DNA from: Guyanagaster necrorhizus
Taxonomy: Eukaryota > Basidiomycota > Agaricomycetes > Agaricales > Physalacriaceae
DNA: 64,000 nt
Reading direction: 5' to 3'
NCBI RefSeq assembly: GCF_019112545.1
Contig: NW_025064895.1
Location: forward strand, 364,049 to 428,048
Part shown: piece by piece, positions 11,719 through 22,951 of the stretch
Layout: each line of letters begins with the position of its first letter
How positions within the stretch are numbered: position 1 is the stretch's first letter
Program-made: the position numbers and the translations under genes
Notes under the pieces: generated by a model
Databases searched by the model: none
Told to the model about the DNA's origin: nothing
What the model saw: the letters and a program-made list of their open reading frames with translations, nothing else

Positions 11719-14427
11719 CTAGGTGCCGCTACTCATCTCCAAGAGCGCCTCGATGCTCTTCCCTAAATCACCTGTATTGGCCTCTAGCACCCACTCTATA
11801 ACCTCCCTGTCCACAGCGGGGAATATCTGTATCAGTGTGTCTCGCGCTGCTTCTGCTGCCTGCTCATGCGCGGTATCAATCTCCTCCTGCATTCCCACCA
11901 GATCCAAGTTGGGCGTCGGTGTGCGCGAAACATGGGCATAATCAGGTCGATATGGGGACGCGAAAAGTGACTGTGAAGGACCGATTGCTAATGGCTGATT
12001 TGTATACGGACCAGGCCGTGAAGGCGTCTCCTCAATCCCAGGGGAGAACGACGGAGACGGTACGCGTCGCACGCGAGGCTTATACGGTGTCTGTAACGGA
12101 GGTTGGTATATGCCATCACCCATAGGTGTTTGTGGTACCATTCGTGGAGAGCCCGATCGTGGGGAATCTTGTTGCTGTTGATACTGTCGAATTTGATCCG
12201 GGTGTGACCAGTGTGGTACAGGTGGGGGAGTTCCTGTGCGTTGTTCTCGAACGGTCTCGAAGGGAGCGAAGGGAGAGGCGGCGCTGTCGATGGCTTCATT
12301 GAGTATACGGCTTATGGCGTTGAGAGGCTTTGATATGGTGTCGCCTGTCTTTTGGAGAAGTCGTTTCGCGTCATCGGAAAGGGTTTGCGCAGGTGTAGGG
12401 AGGGAGAGTGGCTGTGCAGATTCTTCACCTGCATGGGAAGGAGTGGAGTTGCTCCATGATGACGCTGGTGGTGGTTCGGCAGCAAAGTGTATAGCAGGTG
12501 AATCGCCATCATTGGGTAGCGACTGGATGGCTTCTTCGACATTCCTGCAGAAGTAGGTTAACAGACTCCTTCCCAGTGAACAGACCAGACGCTCACTTCT
12601 CGAACTCTTCTTGCGTAATGTTTGATAGAGAAGTATGATCCATGGTTTCGATGAAAGATACGGCACCCATCTTGGCATAAAGATGAGCATTCCCTCTCGA
12701 TGAGACAGAAAGTGGCATACAAGGCTAGATAGATAATACCCTGCCTCACTTTGCAGTTTAACGGGATTCCTAAATCGGTTGATGAACCTGGGAGTGAATA
12801 AAGGTCAGCGAGCCGCAGAATCACAAAAAATGATACCCACTCAACGTTCGATAGAAGATTCTCCGGATTTGACTTCAGAACGACGAAGATGAGTATCGGA
12901 ACAAATGAATCTGCGCCCTCTTCTGTTCTCAAATGTCGAATTAAGCCTCGATGAAATTTTGAGCTTAGGACTTTTGGACGTCAAAATAGGCTTACATACC
13001 AAATATAACTTTGCAACAATTCAGTATACATATGAGTTTGTCGCGAGGGGCTTTGTAATGGTTAATCTTGAGTAGCTCTATTGGCAGAACATAAGATGGG
13101 AATTCAGTGACTGCGTAAAAATCGAACCTTGCTGAGCAAACATCAAGAAACCTTTGCTACCATCTCCTTCTGGAATATCAAGGTGTTTTTCCTCTACCCA
13201 CCCAAAAAGAGCTATTCGTTGGGAGAGTACACGATCTCGCTCCAGATCATCTGCGGTGATTTGTCGGCGAGGTACCGCTCGCACCACTTGAGGCGTAAAT
13301 GTGCTAGAGAGACATAAGTACAGAGAGTAGTAGCATAACAAATACCAACAATTGATAGAGCTGATTCATTACCAGCTTCTCCATGCCCTCCATAGCATTG
13401 TCAAATTCGACATCTGAAGCACTACGCCAGACTTCACATTCACGCATTTGCTTCGCGATGAACTACATAATAGCAGAGAAGTCAATGAAAGCTGTTGTGC
13501 AGGCATCGAACAATGCGTACGTTCAAAAAATCATTTATGATCTTGATTTGGTCACTGACGGTGAAGGTACGCTTGGCAAAGTTACTCAGAAATCTACAGT
13601 CTGATGACTTAATATTCAACAGATGGGAGAGGAAAGACTTACGATTTGAGATATTTAGATACTGGTTCTGCATTTTTGCTCTTCATCTGATCCAAGAACT
13701 TCGGAAAATCAAAAGGTGGATCGCCCTTGCCCCGATCTACGGCTAGCGAGTTCTCTCTCGGTATTCCTGGAGAACTAGTTCTTGAGGTTCCCAGATTCGT
13801 TTGAGACACCGGCTCATACTTTGGGGGTTGCTGTTGCTGAGACGCAAATGACGACAATGCATCGGGAGAGGGAACGGGCTTTGCTACATCAAGTGAAAGA
13901 GGACGTGAACGTGTTAATTTTGGCATTTGAAATGAGCGCGCCAACGCAGCTAATGAGGGAAACGACGACGACGCCTGAGCATCATTGGGCGGCGGGGTTT
14001 GATCTTTCGATGGCGGTGTTGGCGCGACTGGTGAAGGGGCTGGATGTGGTGGATGACCCTCGGAACTCTCCCATGCATCCTTTGCATCCTTCTCTTCCTG
14101 GTTTACCAGTGGGTCGAATTCTTCAAGTATTTCCTGAGCGTTTACCAGTTCTGGAACAGTATCTGACGCCGGTAGAGATATCTGTATGCCCAGCCCAGAT
14201 GCTATCGATTCGTCCAGCGCCGACGGGTCTGGCGTCTTCAAGCGGTGAATTGACGTTTCCAGGTCTCCGTCCTTCTTGGTAGCTTCCGCCGTGTCGTCCT
14301 TCCATGGATTTGGAGAAATAGCCTCATCTACCGATATTGATGTCACGTCATGGGCTAATTCGGATATCTGAAGCTTTTCAACATCGGGTAGCGCGTCGCC
14401 GGCTGTTCTGGCTGACGTAGACGCCAT
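11719..14427 (-). CDS. VPS9: VPS9-domain Rab5 guanine nucleotide exchange factor
   Basis: Activates Rab5-type GTPases (yeast Vps21) on endosomes for vacuolar protein sorting. The N-terminal 260 residues (14427-13639) are Ser/Pro-rich and disordered. The central part, assembled from short exons between 13640 and 12600, carries the VPS9 fold: helical bundle, then [34 protein letters not shown] and [21 protein letters not shown], which include the conserved Asp and Tyr of the catalytic core. A second Pro/Ser-rich linker follows, and the C-terminus (about 11850-11719) is a CUE ubiquitin-binding domain ([20 protein letters not shown]). Domain order VPS9 then CUE matches yeast Vps9. It converges on phosphoglucomutase with about 340 bp between stops. 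Confidence 0.92.
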
Positions 14428-14616
14428 GCCTACAACGCCACTGGCACTGGCGGTAGTATTGGACAGAAAGAAAGACTGTGCAGTAACGGATTGACTAAAC
14501 GGAGCAAGAATGTTGTTGCACGTGACGAAAGATAGGGGCTCCCCCCGTCATGGCACGATTCGTATATATTCCAACAAGATACTAATCATACAGAAGGCAA
14601 AGGGCAATAAATCTTC

Positions 14617-17037
14617 TCATGTTACACGGCGAATTCTCAATGGCATTCCATCCGCAGGCTCTGGAATAAGTTCATCAGTCATCGACTCTTTCAGATAACT
14701 TCTTTCACCTACTCATCGTAATCGCAGCAGAAGGCCGGGCTTGCTGGCCGTCGTATGCAGGTTCAAATTCAAAATTCGTTATCAATGCCCTACAGAATTT
14801 CCAAGTTAAACAAACCATGATAATACGAGTCAGCAGACACTGACGCTAGGACAGCCTTCATCTCGACGATTGCCATGGTCTTACCGATGCATCCATGCGG
14901 TCCAGCAATGAAAGAGAGAAGAGAGAAAGTGGAGTTGTATGCTTTGGGTAAATTCAACCACCGTTCTGGATGGAACCTGCCACACCATATGTCAAATGAC
15001 TTGATGGCTAATATTTCCATCAATCTTACTCACTCTTCTGCGTCTTCGCCCCAGATGGTCTGCCAGGTATTCACGTTTCGAATCTACACCATTGATCAGG
15101 AAACAGAGTTGTACATCAGCGGAGTTGGATCTTACAGAGATATGCAATAGGGTGCCCTTCGGAACAAGAACCCCCTCAATATAGTCGGTTTTGGCGGTCG
15201 TTCTAACTGTGAGTGGAACGGGGGGCATGACACGCAAACTCTCCATCCTACATTACAGTCGTTACGTTGCCAATACAAGGCAATGTTACATCAACTTACA
15301 CCACACAATCCAACCATTGCATGTTTTTCAATGTTTTGTAATCGGGCCTGGGATCGGCTGCCATAATTGGACGTACTTCATCGCGCAAGCGTTGCTGGTT
15401 GGTTTTGTCATTCGCCAGAAGCCAAAGGGTCTGGTACAAAAATGAATCACGCTTTTTGGAAACATGAGGGAGATTTTTTACGTACCCAAGTCAACCCACT
15501 CGCCGTAGTCTCATGACCAGCTCCAAGGAAAGTCAGCTACGTGAAATTTCAGTATGGTTTTCGCATCGGGATGGGATCACCGACAACTTGGTCCATCATC
15601 GCAGCATCACTCATCGCGTATGCCGTCCGATCTTTATTCAAATCAGCTTGTCGCGCGCGCACCAAGATGCTCATAATATCTTTCTTTGTGTGTGTATCGT
15701 CCACACTGACCCCAGATTCAGATGTCTCTTTCATTTTCTGGTCCAAAATTTGTTTCGAAATATCTCTTATACAGTGCGTTGAGTCGATTAGGGGTGTGAG
15801 AGGCGCTTACTTATGTGTCAGCGGCGTGGTTGTCATCTGATAAAGGTATTCTTACCGAAGAATCGAATATAAGAAAACATGCCTCTTATTTTATAGGCCA
15901 GATTCGAGGACAAAAATTTGGCCCCACCCGGAAGCGACACGAAAAGGACGAGACGAGCCATGTTCGGACCTAGGTTGAAGAGCAATCAACTTTCGTAGAA
16001 TCAAGCGGTCGTAGGTTTACCTGATTGTAGGCTAAGTAGCTTTTCATACCTGTCTCACTACTGTCAGAATCTTTTCAGCTCTGAATCAACAGGAAGAAGA
16101 CTCACGCCTCCGCTAGCTCATTATGCGGATTATGCAGAGAGTCGGTATGGTAACCAAAGGCTGTCTCGCAAATGATATCTAGTGTTGCTTTACTCACTAT
16201 GTTCGAAGATTAGTACATCAAATACCAGCAGAGGACCAGCTATAGGTTTACTCCATTCATATACAGGTAGAACTGCTCCTTCAGGACCGGGAAGTTGAGA
16301 TGAAAGAACTTGGATGAGACTAGTAAAAACATATCGTTGAGATGATAAAACACGTGATGGAACCACTTTCCCTTCAATCGGTTCGTAATACATATCGGTT
16401 TCTGAATTTAAAGGGTAAGTAAGCCAAGGCGGAGAGAAAAGAGATCCCACGTACGCGCCATGAGGTTCGGAATCGAGAAGGCTGGATTCATCACTTTGCG
16501 CATCTGTCTATGTTCATTTCCGGTGACAGTGAGCAAGCCGTAACCAGCCACGAGGCCCAAGATATTCCTAAGATACTGCGGCTGCAATCAGTGATTAACA
16601 AACAATCGCTGCTAGCTTCCCGGGGAGCCTACCCTGGGACAATCTAGCCACTCCTTCACTAGCATGTGGTGGAGGGCCTCTGGAGTCATGAACATCAAGC
16701 GCTCCATACCTACAGGCCCCACGACGCGTACGACAGGTCCATATTTCTTAATCCATTCCCGTTGGACTATACCCGTCTCATAACGGAAAATCTTGATTGA
16801 CTGTCCAAAAATTGGCTCGCCAATCGGCGGTCCAGGTACAGAACGAAGAGGAGACAAGAGATATGGATACAGGAAGAGTTGATGAATGACTTTGTACAAG
16901 ACCAGCGCTGAGATTGAGTCGCGTGAGATGGTAAGGTCGTGAGATGGTAAAGCCGTACCTCCGACGAAATAATACAAATGTCGGATAGTCAAGGTAGCCT
17001 CAGACACTGCTTGCACGACGATGCTAATGGATGACAT
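14617..17037 (-). CDS. Cytochrome P450 monooxygenase
   Basis: A haem monooxygenase of unknown substrate, probably ER-anchored by its N-terminal segment. Exons from the ATG at 17037 give the proline-rich hinge SVPGPP, the C-helix region HRQMRKVMNPAFSIPNLM (about 16500), the I-helix GAGHETTASGLTW (about 15560-15500), ESLRVMPPVP (ExxR of the K-helix, 15246-15215), FHPERW and the haem loop FIAGPHGCIGK with the Cys ligand (about 14900). The last exon, reached by splicing ATG A|gtaggt, reads KPADGMPLRIRRVT and stops at 14617, a standard P450 ending. At least ten exons. It is next to an MFS transporter on the same strand, and a decayed P450 lies 4 kb upstream. Confidence 0.9.
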
Positions 17038-17432
17038 GGTGGTATTAGAAGAGATGATTCTTTACATGCATAACTACGACCGCGTATTCATATGAAAGGC
17101 TAGAATTGTCATATGATCGGCCCCGATGATCTCTATCAAGTACTAACGGCCACCGACGGCCCACGGCCCACGGTCCATATTCAGGGTTGGAATCCGTAAT
17201 CGAGATGACACGTCTGAACCAAATCGAGCTAAGTTTTGACTAAGTCAATACGCAGTGGCAGCAGCTTGAGCAACACTGGGGTGATTGACAAAATCATTGA
17301 TACAAATAAGAAATCAGAAGTATATAGTGTCATGAAGGACGACAGGAGCTTTCATCGATTTCCCGAGTAACAAACACCATCAATGAAGAGTGACAACAAA
17401 ACCCATCCCGTTCCCCAAGTACCAAAACATTT

Positions 17433-19398
17433 TCACGGAAGCACCCTTGGTGACCCTCTTGCTGAACGTTGAAACACCTGCACCGTTACGGCCATAACGG
17501 CCGACGCTAATAGCCAGCTGCCGCCGAATAATTGCACAGGAAGGAAATTGATTTTCTTGGTAATAGGGTCGGTGTATCGGTCAAGGATTGCCCCAGAAAC
17601 CGGTGGACCAATCAGAGTACCCGGCTACAAGAGAAATAAGACAAAATTCATCAGAAAGGCTTTCTGCATACCACAAAGCTGGCAAACATGACTCCGGTAA
17701 TGCTTGCCAGACCTTCTACGCCATACAGATCGGCGGCGACTGCGAGTCAATTAGAAAGCGCCATGTGCTTTCATCGGTGTAGTTAGAATGAAAGACGTAC
17801 CGACTGGATATAGGCTAACATAGCCACCGGTGAAGAATCCGTAAAATGAAGTGAAAACCATCAGTCCTGCGAGGCTACGAGTGAAAGGCCATATTGCCAG
17901 TTGACCAACGCCCCCCAAAAATTGGCACAAAGATAAAACATGCAAGTGACCAAAATGATCGCCGACTACGCCTAGAAACTAGACAGAGTTAATATCTGTG
18001 GCAATCCGACTCGGAGGGCAAATTATTACCACACGACCTAAAGCCGAAAAGCCTGATATGAGAGCAGCAGCATTGGCGCCATCCTGCGCATCGCGCTCCA
18101 GTCTGTTGACGACATAGTCTACACATGTAAGAAATTTATATTTCAAGGAGTACTGCTTGACACTCACCAGGTACATAGAATATAGGAACATAAAACCCAG
18201 GACCGCTGAACAATCCGATTGAGCAAAGGGTAAGGAATACTTTGTTCATCAGCAATGAACGATTAAATTTTCTAGGTGGAACTACAGAAGACCGAGGGCG
18301 GAGGAACACGTCGGCTATACCTAGAGCTAGCAGGAAGGTCAGGATCGAGGGTCATGGCATTCAAATCGAACGTATACAACTGACCAACCAGGGTCATCAG
18401 ACCAGTAATGCGAAGAGCCCAGCGGAAGCCAACATGATCGATCAGTTGTTGTGTAACGGGACTAAGCACCAAGCCTCCAATGCCTAGAAATGAGTGTCAT
18501 CAAAGTCTAAGGAAGAATCAAGAAGAGAAATACCATATCCGCTGGCCGCTATCCCGGTCGCCAGTCCTACACAGTCACTTTGAACAAGAGACTTGAATTA
18601 CACTCTAATTCCAGAACTAACCCCGGTACTTGGTGAACTGCGTATCCCATAATCACATTCAAAAGGTTGTAGCTTGCAAAGGGAAGATACTCACCCACTG
18701 AGAGGGAATGCATACAGCTGGAATAAAAGCGAAGCCGCTTCCAATGCCGAACATCAATCCTACGAGATCACAGGATCAAAAATTCAATGCTGTAACTGCA
18801 TTGTCGATGCAAACACCGACCTTGAGTCAAATACAGATGCCATACCTGCGTCCTGTATGAAAACAAACAACATCGTGTTGCACACGTCAAGAATGTGCAC
18901 TTACGAGAACGACGCTGTGATCAATGCTAGGCACATAACACACGTCCCAATAAATCCAGTAACTCTGAAGCCGATACGCTGTGCCAGAATGCCAGCTACG
19001 CTGTGGAAGACGTGAGTTATACGACCCATCTAACACGTTGCTCGCATATGAATGACTCACAACCCAACCAGAGGCTGTCCAGTCGCCTGTATAGACCCAA
19101 CCCAAGCGAGATTCGAGTTAGATACAGCACCTACGTCTTGTGACGTGAAGAAGTGATTCTGGTATACGCCCCACGAGGATTCAATCCTTCGTGTAATAGT
19201 TGTTTCTTGAGTAATTTAGATAAGATGCGTCGACAGCGACACCCACCCTAAAGCGAAGAAGTGGACCACGAATGAGCAGCCGACACATATCCAACCGTAT
19301 CTACCATCAGGGGGAGGTGTTTCAGAATGAGAAATAAAGGAAGATCCCATCTCCGATAATCGGGCATCTTCAGTCGGTAAAGCTGAGGGGGTATTCAT
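17433..19398 (-). CDS. MFS transporter, monocarboxylate (MCT) type
   Basis: A plasma-membrane or internal 12-helix carrier of the fungal monocarboxylate-transporter-like group; substrate unknown. The N-terminal signature PPPDGRYGWICVGCSFVVHF (about 19300-19260) marks transmembrane helix 1 of this family. Following exons read ESSWGVYQNHFF, SNSNLAWVGSIQATGQPLVG, and later AALISGFSALGRV and GTLIGPPVSGAILDRYTD near the C-terminus. Many short exons were inferred. I chose the ATG at 19396-19398 because it immediately precedes the acidic cytosolic tail seen in relatives; an in-frame ATG at 19509 also exists. The stop at 17433 follows from continuing the last exon without an intron. Confidence 0.8.
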
Positions 19399-20734
19399 GA
19401 AGCCAACGAGATAGAAAGACACATCGCATAGTTCTCCGTATTTAAAGGAACCTCGAAGGCGATCAGCGTAACCCAAGTTCACGACATTCTCTTGGAAGAA
19501 CAACCACATCTAACGAGCGCTTAAGATATACGAAATGTAACCAGACCGGAGAAGTGCCCCCTGGCAGTGAACTCGAAATAGCGCTCGAGATAGCATAATT
19601 AACGCTCTTCCATCGCCGATTAGCCAGACATAGACCGGCATAATGTAATGGAAGGTTAACACAGACATAGACTAGTACAGACGCGAGAGGAGTCCAAACT
19701 CATACTTTAACAACTAGAGAAATTTTAATGGAAGCAGTCGGTGAAGTGAAATAGAGCGATGCATGTACAAGATGAGTTGGTACCTGGCGGCCGGAGAAAC
19801 GACGAGTCCGAATGCTAGGGGGTAACTGCGACAAATTGTTCACAGCGTCTGTCAGGACAGCTGAAATGTTGGACCTTGTTGAGTATCCTCGTGTAGCAGA
19901 ACGTTAAAGCGTGTTCGGCAATGCAGTAACAGCGTCCGATTGCTACTATGGTCATACCTGCCGGTCGGTGTACCTCATATTATATCTTTCTCCAGCAGTC
20001 GGTGTGTTCTGTCCAACTTGAAGGACTGGTGTCCTCAAACGAACACTGAAGTGAACGCGGTTCAAGTGACATCCCCATAGCTGATCTCGCGTGATAGTGA
20101 AAACGCTAACTTTTGACGCCCTGGAGTGGGCACAATCAAGATGTGTCAGACGCCCATCAACTAATCAAGACTCACGACTTATGCAATGCTAGGTGCCGTA
20201 CCGTGTGATGACGAGATGAGAGAGTTGTCGTTTTCCACGCGTTCTTCAGACATGCATATCGTCCAGCAATTAACGATAAGTTCGAGTTGTCCTTCTCCGG
20301 TAAATTCAGCCATCAATTCGGGAATGCACTAGATGCATTTTAGACGGTGACTTACTCTTCTCACCCAAACATTGCTGTAAATATTCAAATTTTGAATCTA
20401 CATTGAAGTAAGATATGATTGCTGGCACAGCCAAATAGAAGTGTAAAGTGTAATTGACGTACAGTGTTATGGATGTCGTGGATAAAAGCACAAAAATGTC
20501 ATCCTGATTTGGTAGTCATCCTGATCGTTGTAGGTACCGGTGTCCTAAGGCTCCAGCTTTCCATCCTCCGAGTAATCCTAATATCGGGAAAAGTTTGGAT
20601 GGGAAATGAGGGATCGCAGCATGCACGACATAATGCGAACAATTCAAGTAGTCAAATTGATTTGATTTGATGTGCGATAATCACGGTCGGAATCACCCCC
20701 CCCCCCCTGGACTTCAAGAAGCTTCTCCTGGCTC
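19399..20734. other. Intergenic, no gene seen, C-tract
   Basis: No supported coding sequence on either strand. A homopolymer run of C (about 20696-20708) is the only conspicuous feature. Confidence 0.45.
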
Positions 20735-21519
20735 TTAGAGTAACTGGCAAAAGCCATGGAGTTTAATAAAACTTATGATAATAAAATTGTAACACAATCG
20801 AACTTGAAACGCTGAAAATGAAAAACATAAGTAAGTCAAGGCGCTTGGATTGGTTTCATGTCCGGCGCTCAAGTGGGCGCTAAAGACAGCGCTCGGCGGC
20901 ATTAGTATGAGAAGATTCCATGCGAGGGAATAAGAATGGACAAAGGAGAGGGTTAGACCGGAACAAAGCACGGAATCTGGATGTCAAGCCCAATTGTGAG
21001 TACCACAACAGGAAAAGGATCATGCTTGCGGCATTGGTAGATGTTGGGTGCTGAAGAAATTTGCAGATACTTGCAATGTAAGTTTCGGTACGGAATTGAG
21101 CACGAGAAAAACGCTTCACGAGGAATACGGCTAACGTATGGGCCATAAGTTTCGGGCCAGTAAATGCCAGAGTCATCGCTTTTCTCATATAATTGTGCGA
21201 AGGTTGGTCAAGAACCTATACCAGCTATCAAGCAAAGGTCGTTCTGAAAATAGCGCGTCTGAAGAGCACGTCATGACGGAATGTGAAAGGGACCAAGTCA
21301 TTAGCTCACCCTGGGATAATGTATCCATTCCTTGAGTAGAATATAGTGATAAGCCTCCAGCGAACGAACTTGGGTTTCCCGAAAAACTAGCACCGATGAG
21401 AAAAATGTGAGAAGATCCGACTCGGAATTGATCCTGACAGTCCCAACCATATTTTTGGAAGCAAAAAAATTAAATGTGAAAGTCATACATACCAGAGACA
21501 TTCTACATGCCGATCTCAT
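20735..21519 (-). pseudogene. Cytochrome P450 relic
   Basis: Three out-of-frame pieces on the minus strand resemble the intact P450 at 14617-17037 in the correct order. EAYHYILLKEWIHYPRV (about 21360-21310) matches EALHHMLVKEWLDCPRV; MRKAMTLAFTGPKLMAHT (about 21188-21135) matches MRKVMNPAFSIPNLMAR; and SAGHETNPSALTY (about 20875-20835) matches the I-helix GAGHETTASGLTW. Stops and frame changes separate them, distances are shorter than in the intact gene, and no ExxR or haem loop was found after the I-helix. I read this as a truncated, decayed paralogue. The open frame at 21571-21975 just upstream may be its degraded N-terminus but shows no clear match. Confidence 0.65.
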
Positions 21520-22114
21520 ACGAACAGAGTAGTACAGACCAACGGTTATCAGTATCCAACTCGGACGAAGTCACCCCTGGCTGATGGATGTGTGGAAGAG
21601 CGGAGGCCTGAATATTGAATCTGGAAGAGGTCTTCCGGGACGTTGATAGTTAGACGGTCCGATCAGATGGTTGCAAGGAAGTGTTGGTACCAGTGCTTCG
21701 TATTTTTTGGTGATGATATGTACACATGGATACGATGAGCCATCGAGAGTACTAGGTAAATGTAATAACCTCCGAGTCGCATGCAGTGGAGATAGAGCGG
21801 AACCTTGAAGTTGGAGTGACACCCAAAGAAAATCCTGAAAATAGTTAGAAGAAGTAGAGAAAGCTGAAAACAGGTCGGAGAAGAACAGAATGAAGGTGAG
21901 CACGAAGGCAGTGCGTAGGGGGCTATGCTGTTCAAACTCCGCTCTACTCCGCACGACGCGTCCGTCGACCAACAAGGATCAACCGCCCCCTTTTGGTATT
22001 GTACTTCGTACCCATACCCTCACCTTCAAATACCCCTAAAAGCCGTCGATTTTCTGACTGCTTCACTTTAGCACTACTTGACCGTTTTGCTACACATTTT
22101 CCCAAAAATTCGCT

Positions 22115-22951
22115 ATGGGCCGGGCTCTTTTTTCCTCTATCTATCACTCTGCACCAGCGGTAGCGACGCCCATACCGTTCGCAGATACTCCTTACGAAAA
22201 GACGTATGAGAACTGGAGCATCTTCAATCAATTCGATCCAGACTCGGATGATTTCTTCGAAGATGCGCAGTACGAGGCGTTCATTACCGACGAGCAGGAG
22301 CAGGAGCAGGTCAGTGAGCGGTCAGACGTCGGCAGTACTCCTGCCTTGTCGCGGGAGAGCAACATGGAGGATAGGGGCAGTCCCATGGCTGTAGGCTCAG
22401 ACGATCCAGCCGCAATGCTGGCCGATGCAATTGAGAGTGGGGAATGGGACCAGAGCCTGTCCGAGGCCACCATTGAAGGCGACGCAGACGTCGAGAATGA
22501 CCCTCAGTGGCGGCGTGTAGGCGACTTCGCCATCTGGACCAGGCCAGTCCTCGCCAGTACACGTTTCGTCTCAGACACTCCAGCACCCAGCCTGCCACCC
22601 TTCCTGCCACCGTCGTCGCTCCGAAACTCGACGACGGCGAGCGATCTCGATGATGATGAGCCTGCCACTCCGCCGAGACGCAGCGTCACTATCGCGCCCA
22701 TCACCATTCCCCGTGAACCGTCATCGCCCAGCCCCGTCACCCCAGATGGCCCCCTGACACCGCCCGATGCTCCCTTTTCTCTATCCTCGTTGGCACCTTC
22801 CCCGGCTCCAACTGTGACGCCTCGCGTTTATCGCTGGACTGCATTACCTTCCCAGCGCGACAGCTCGGGTCCTCTCACAAATCCCAGTGCTCGCATGTCG
22901 CACGCGCGGATTGTACCTGCTCATATTCGTCTTCCCACCTTTGCGGTGTGA
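22115..22951 (+). CDS. Unrecognised Ser/Pro-rich disordered protein
   Basis: A single uninterrupted 278-codon frame with an ATG at 22115 and a stop at 22951. The protein is acidic at the N-terminus (FDPDSDDFFEDAQYEAF, a run of EQEQEQ encoded by gagcag repeats at about 22292-22310) and Pro/Ser/Thr-rich in the C-terminal half, with several SP/TP pairs. No folded domain, signal peptide or membrane segment is visible. Codon use and the lack of introns support real coding, and overlapping frames on the other strand are shorter. One possible short conserved block is WRRVGDFAIWTRP (about 22510-22545). Function unknown. Confidence 0.6.
   Translation: MGRALFSSIYHSAPAVATPIPFADTPYEKTYENWSIFNQFDPDSDDFFEDAQYEAFITDEQEQEQVSERSDVGSTPALSRESNMEDRGSPMAVGSDDPAAMLADAIESGEWDQSLSEATIEGDADVENDPQWRRVGDFAIWTRPVLASTRFVSDTPAPSLPPFLPPSSLRNSTTASDLDDDEPATPPRRSVTIAPITIPREPSSPSPVTPDGPLTPPDAPFSLSSLAPSPAPTVTPRVYRWTALPSQRDSSGPLTNPSARMSHARIVPAHIRLPTFAV

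Noticed and set aside
16920..16955. 15-bp tandem repeat in the first P450 exon
   Set aside because: It encodes a repeated LPSHDLTIS-like stretch in frame, is short, and is compatible with ordinary coding.
14617..19398. P450 plus MFS transporter as a secondary-metabolite cluster
   Set aside because: No backbone synthase (PKS, NRPS, terpene cyclase) is present in the window, and the flanking genes are housekeeping. Adjacency of two common families is not enough.
20690..20710. C-homopolymer as a regulatory or G-quadruplex element
   Set aside because: A single uninterrupted run in an intergenic region is more simply a slippage tract; no further G-runs are arranged around it.
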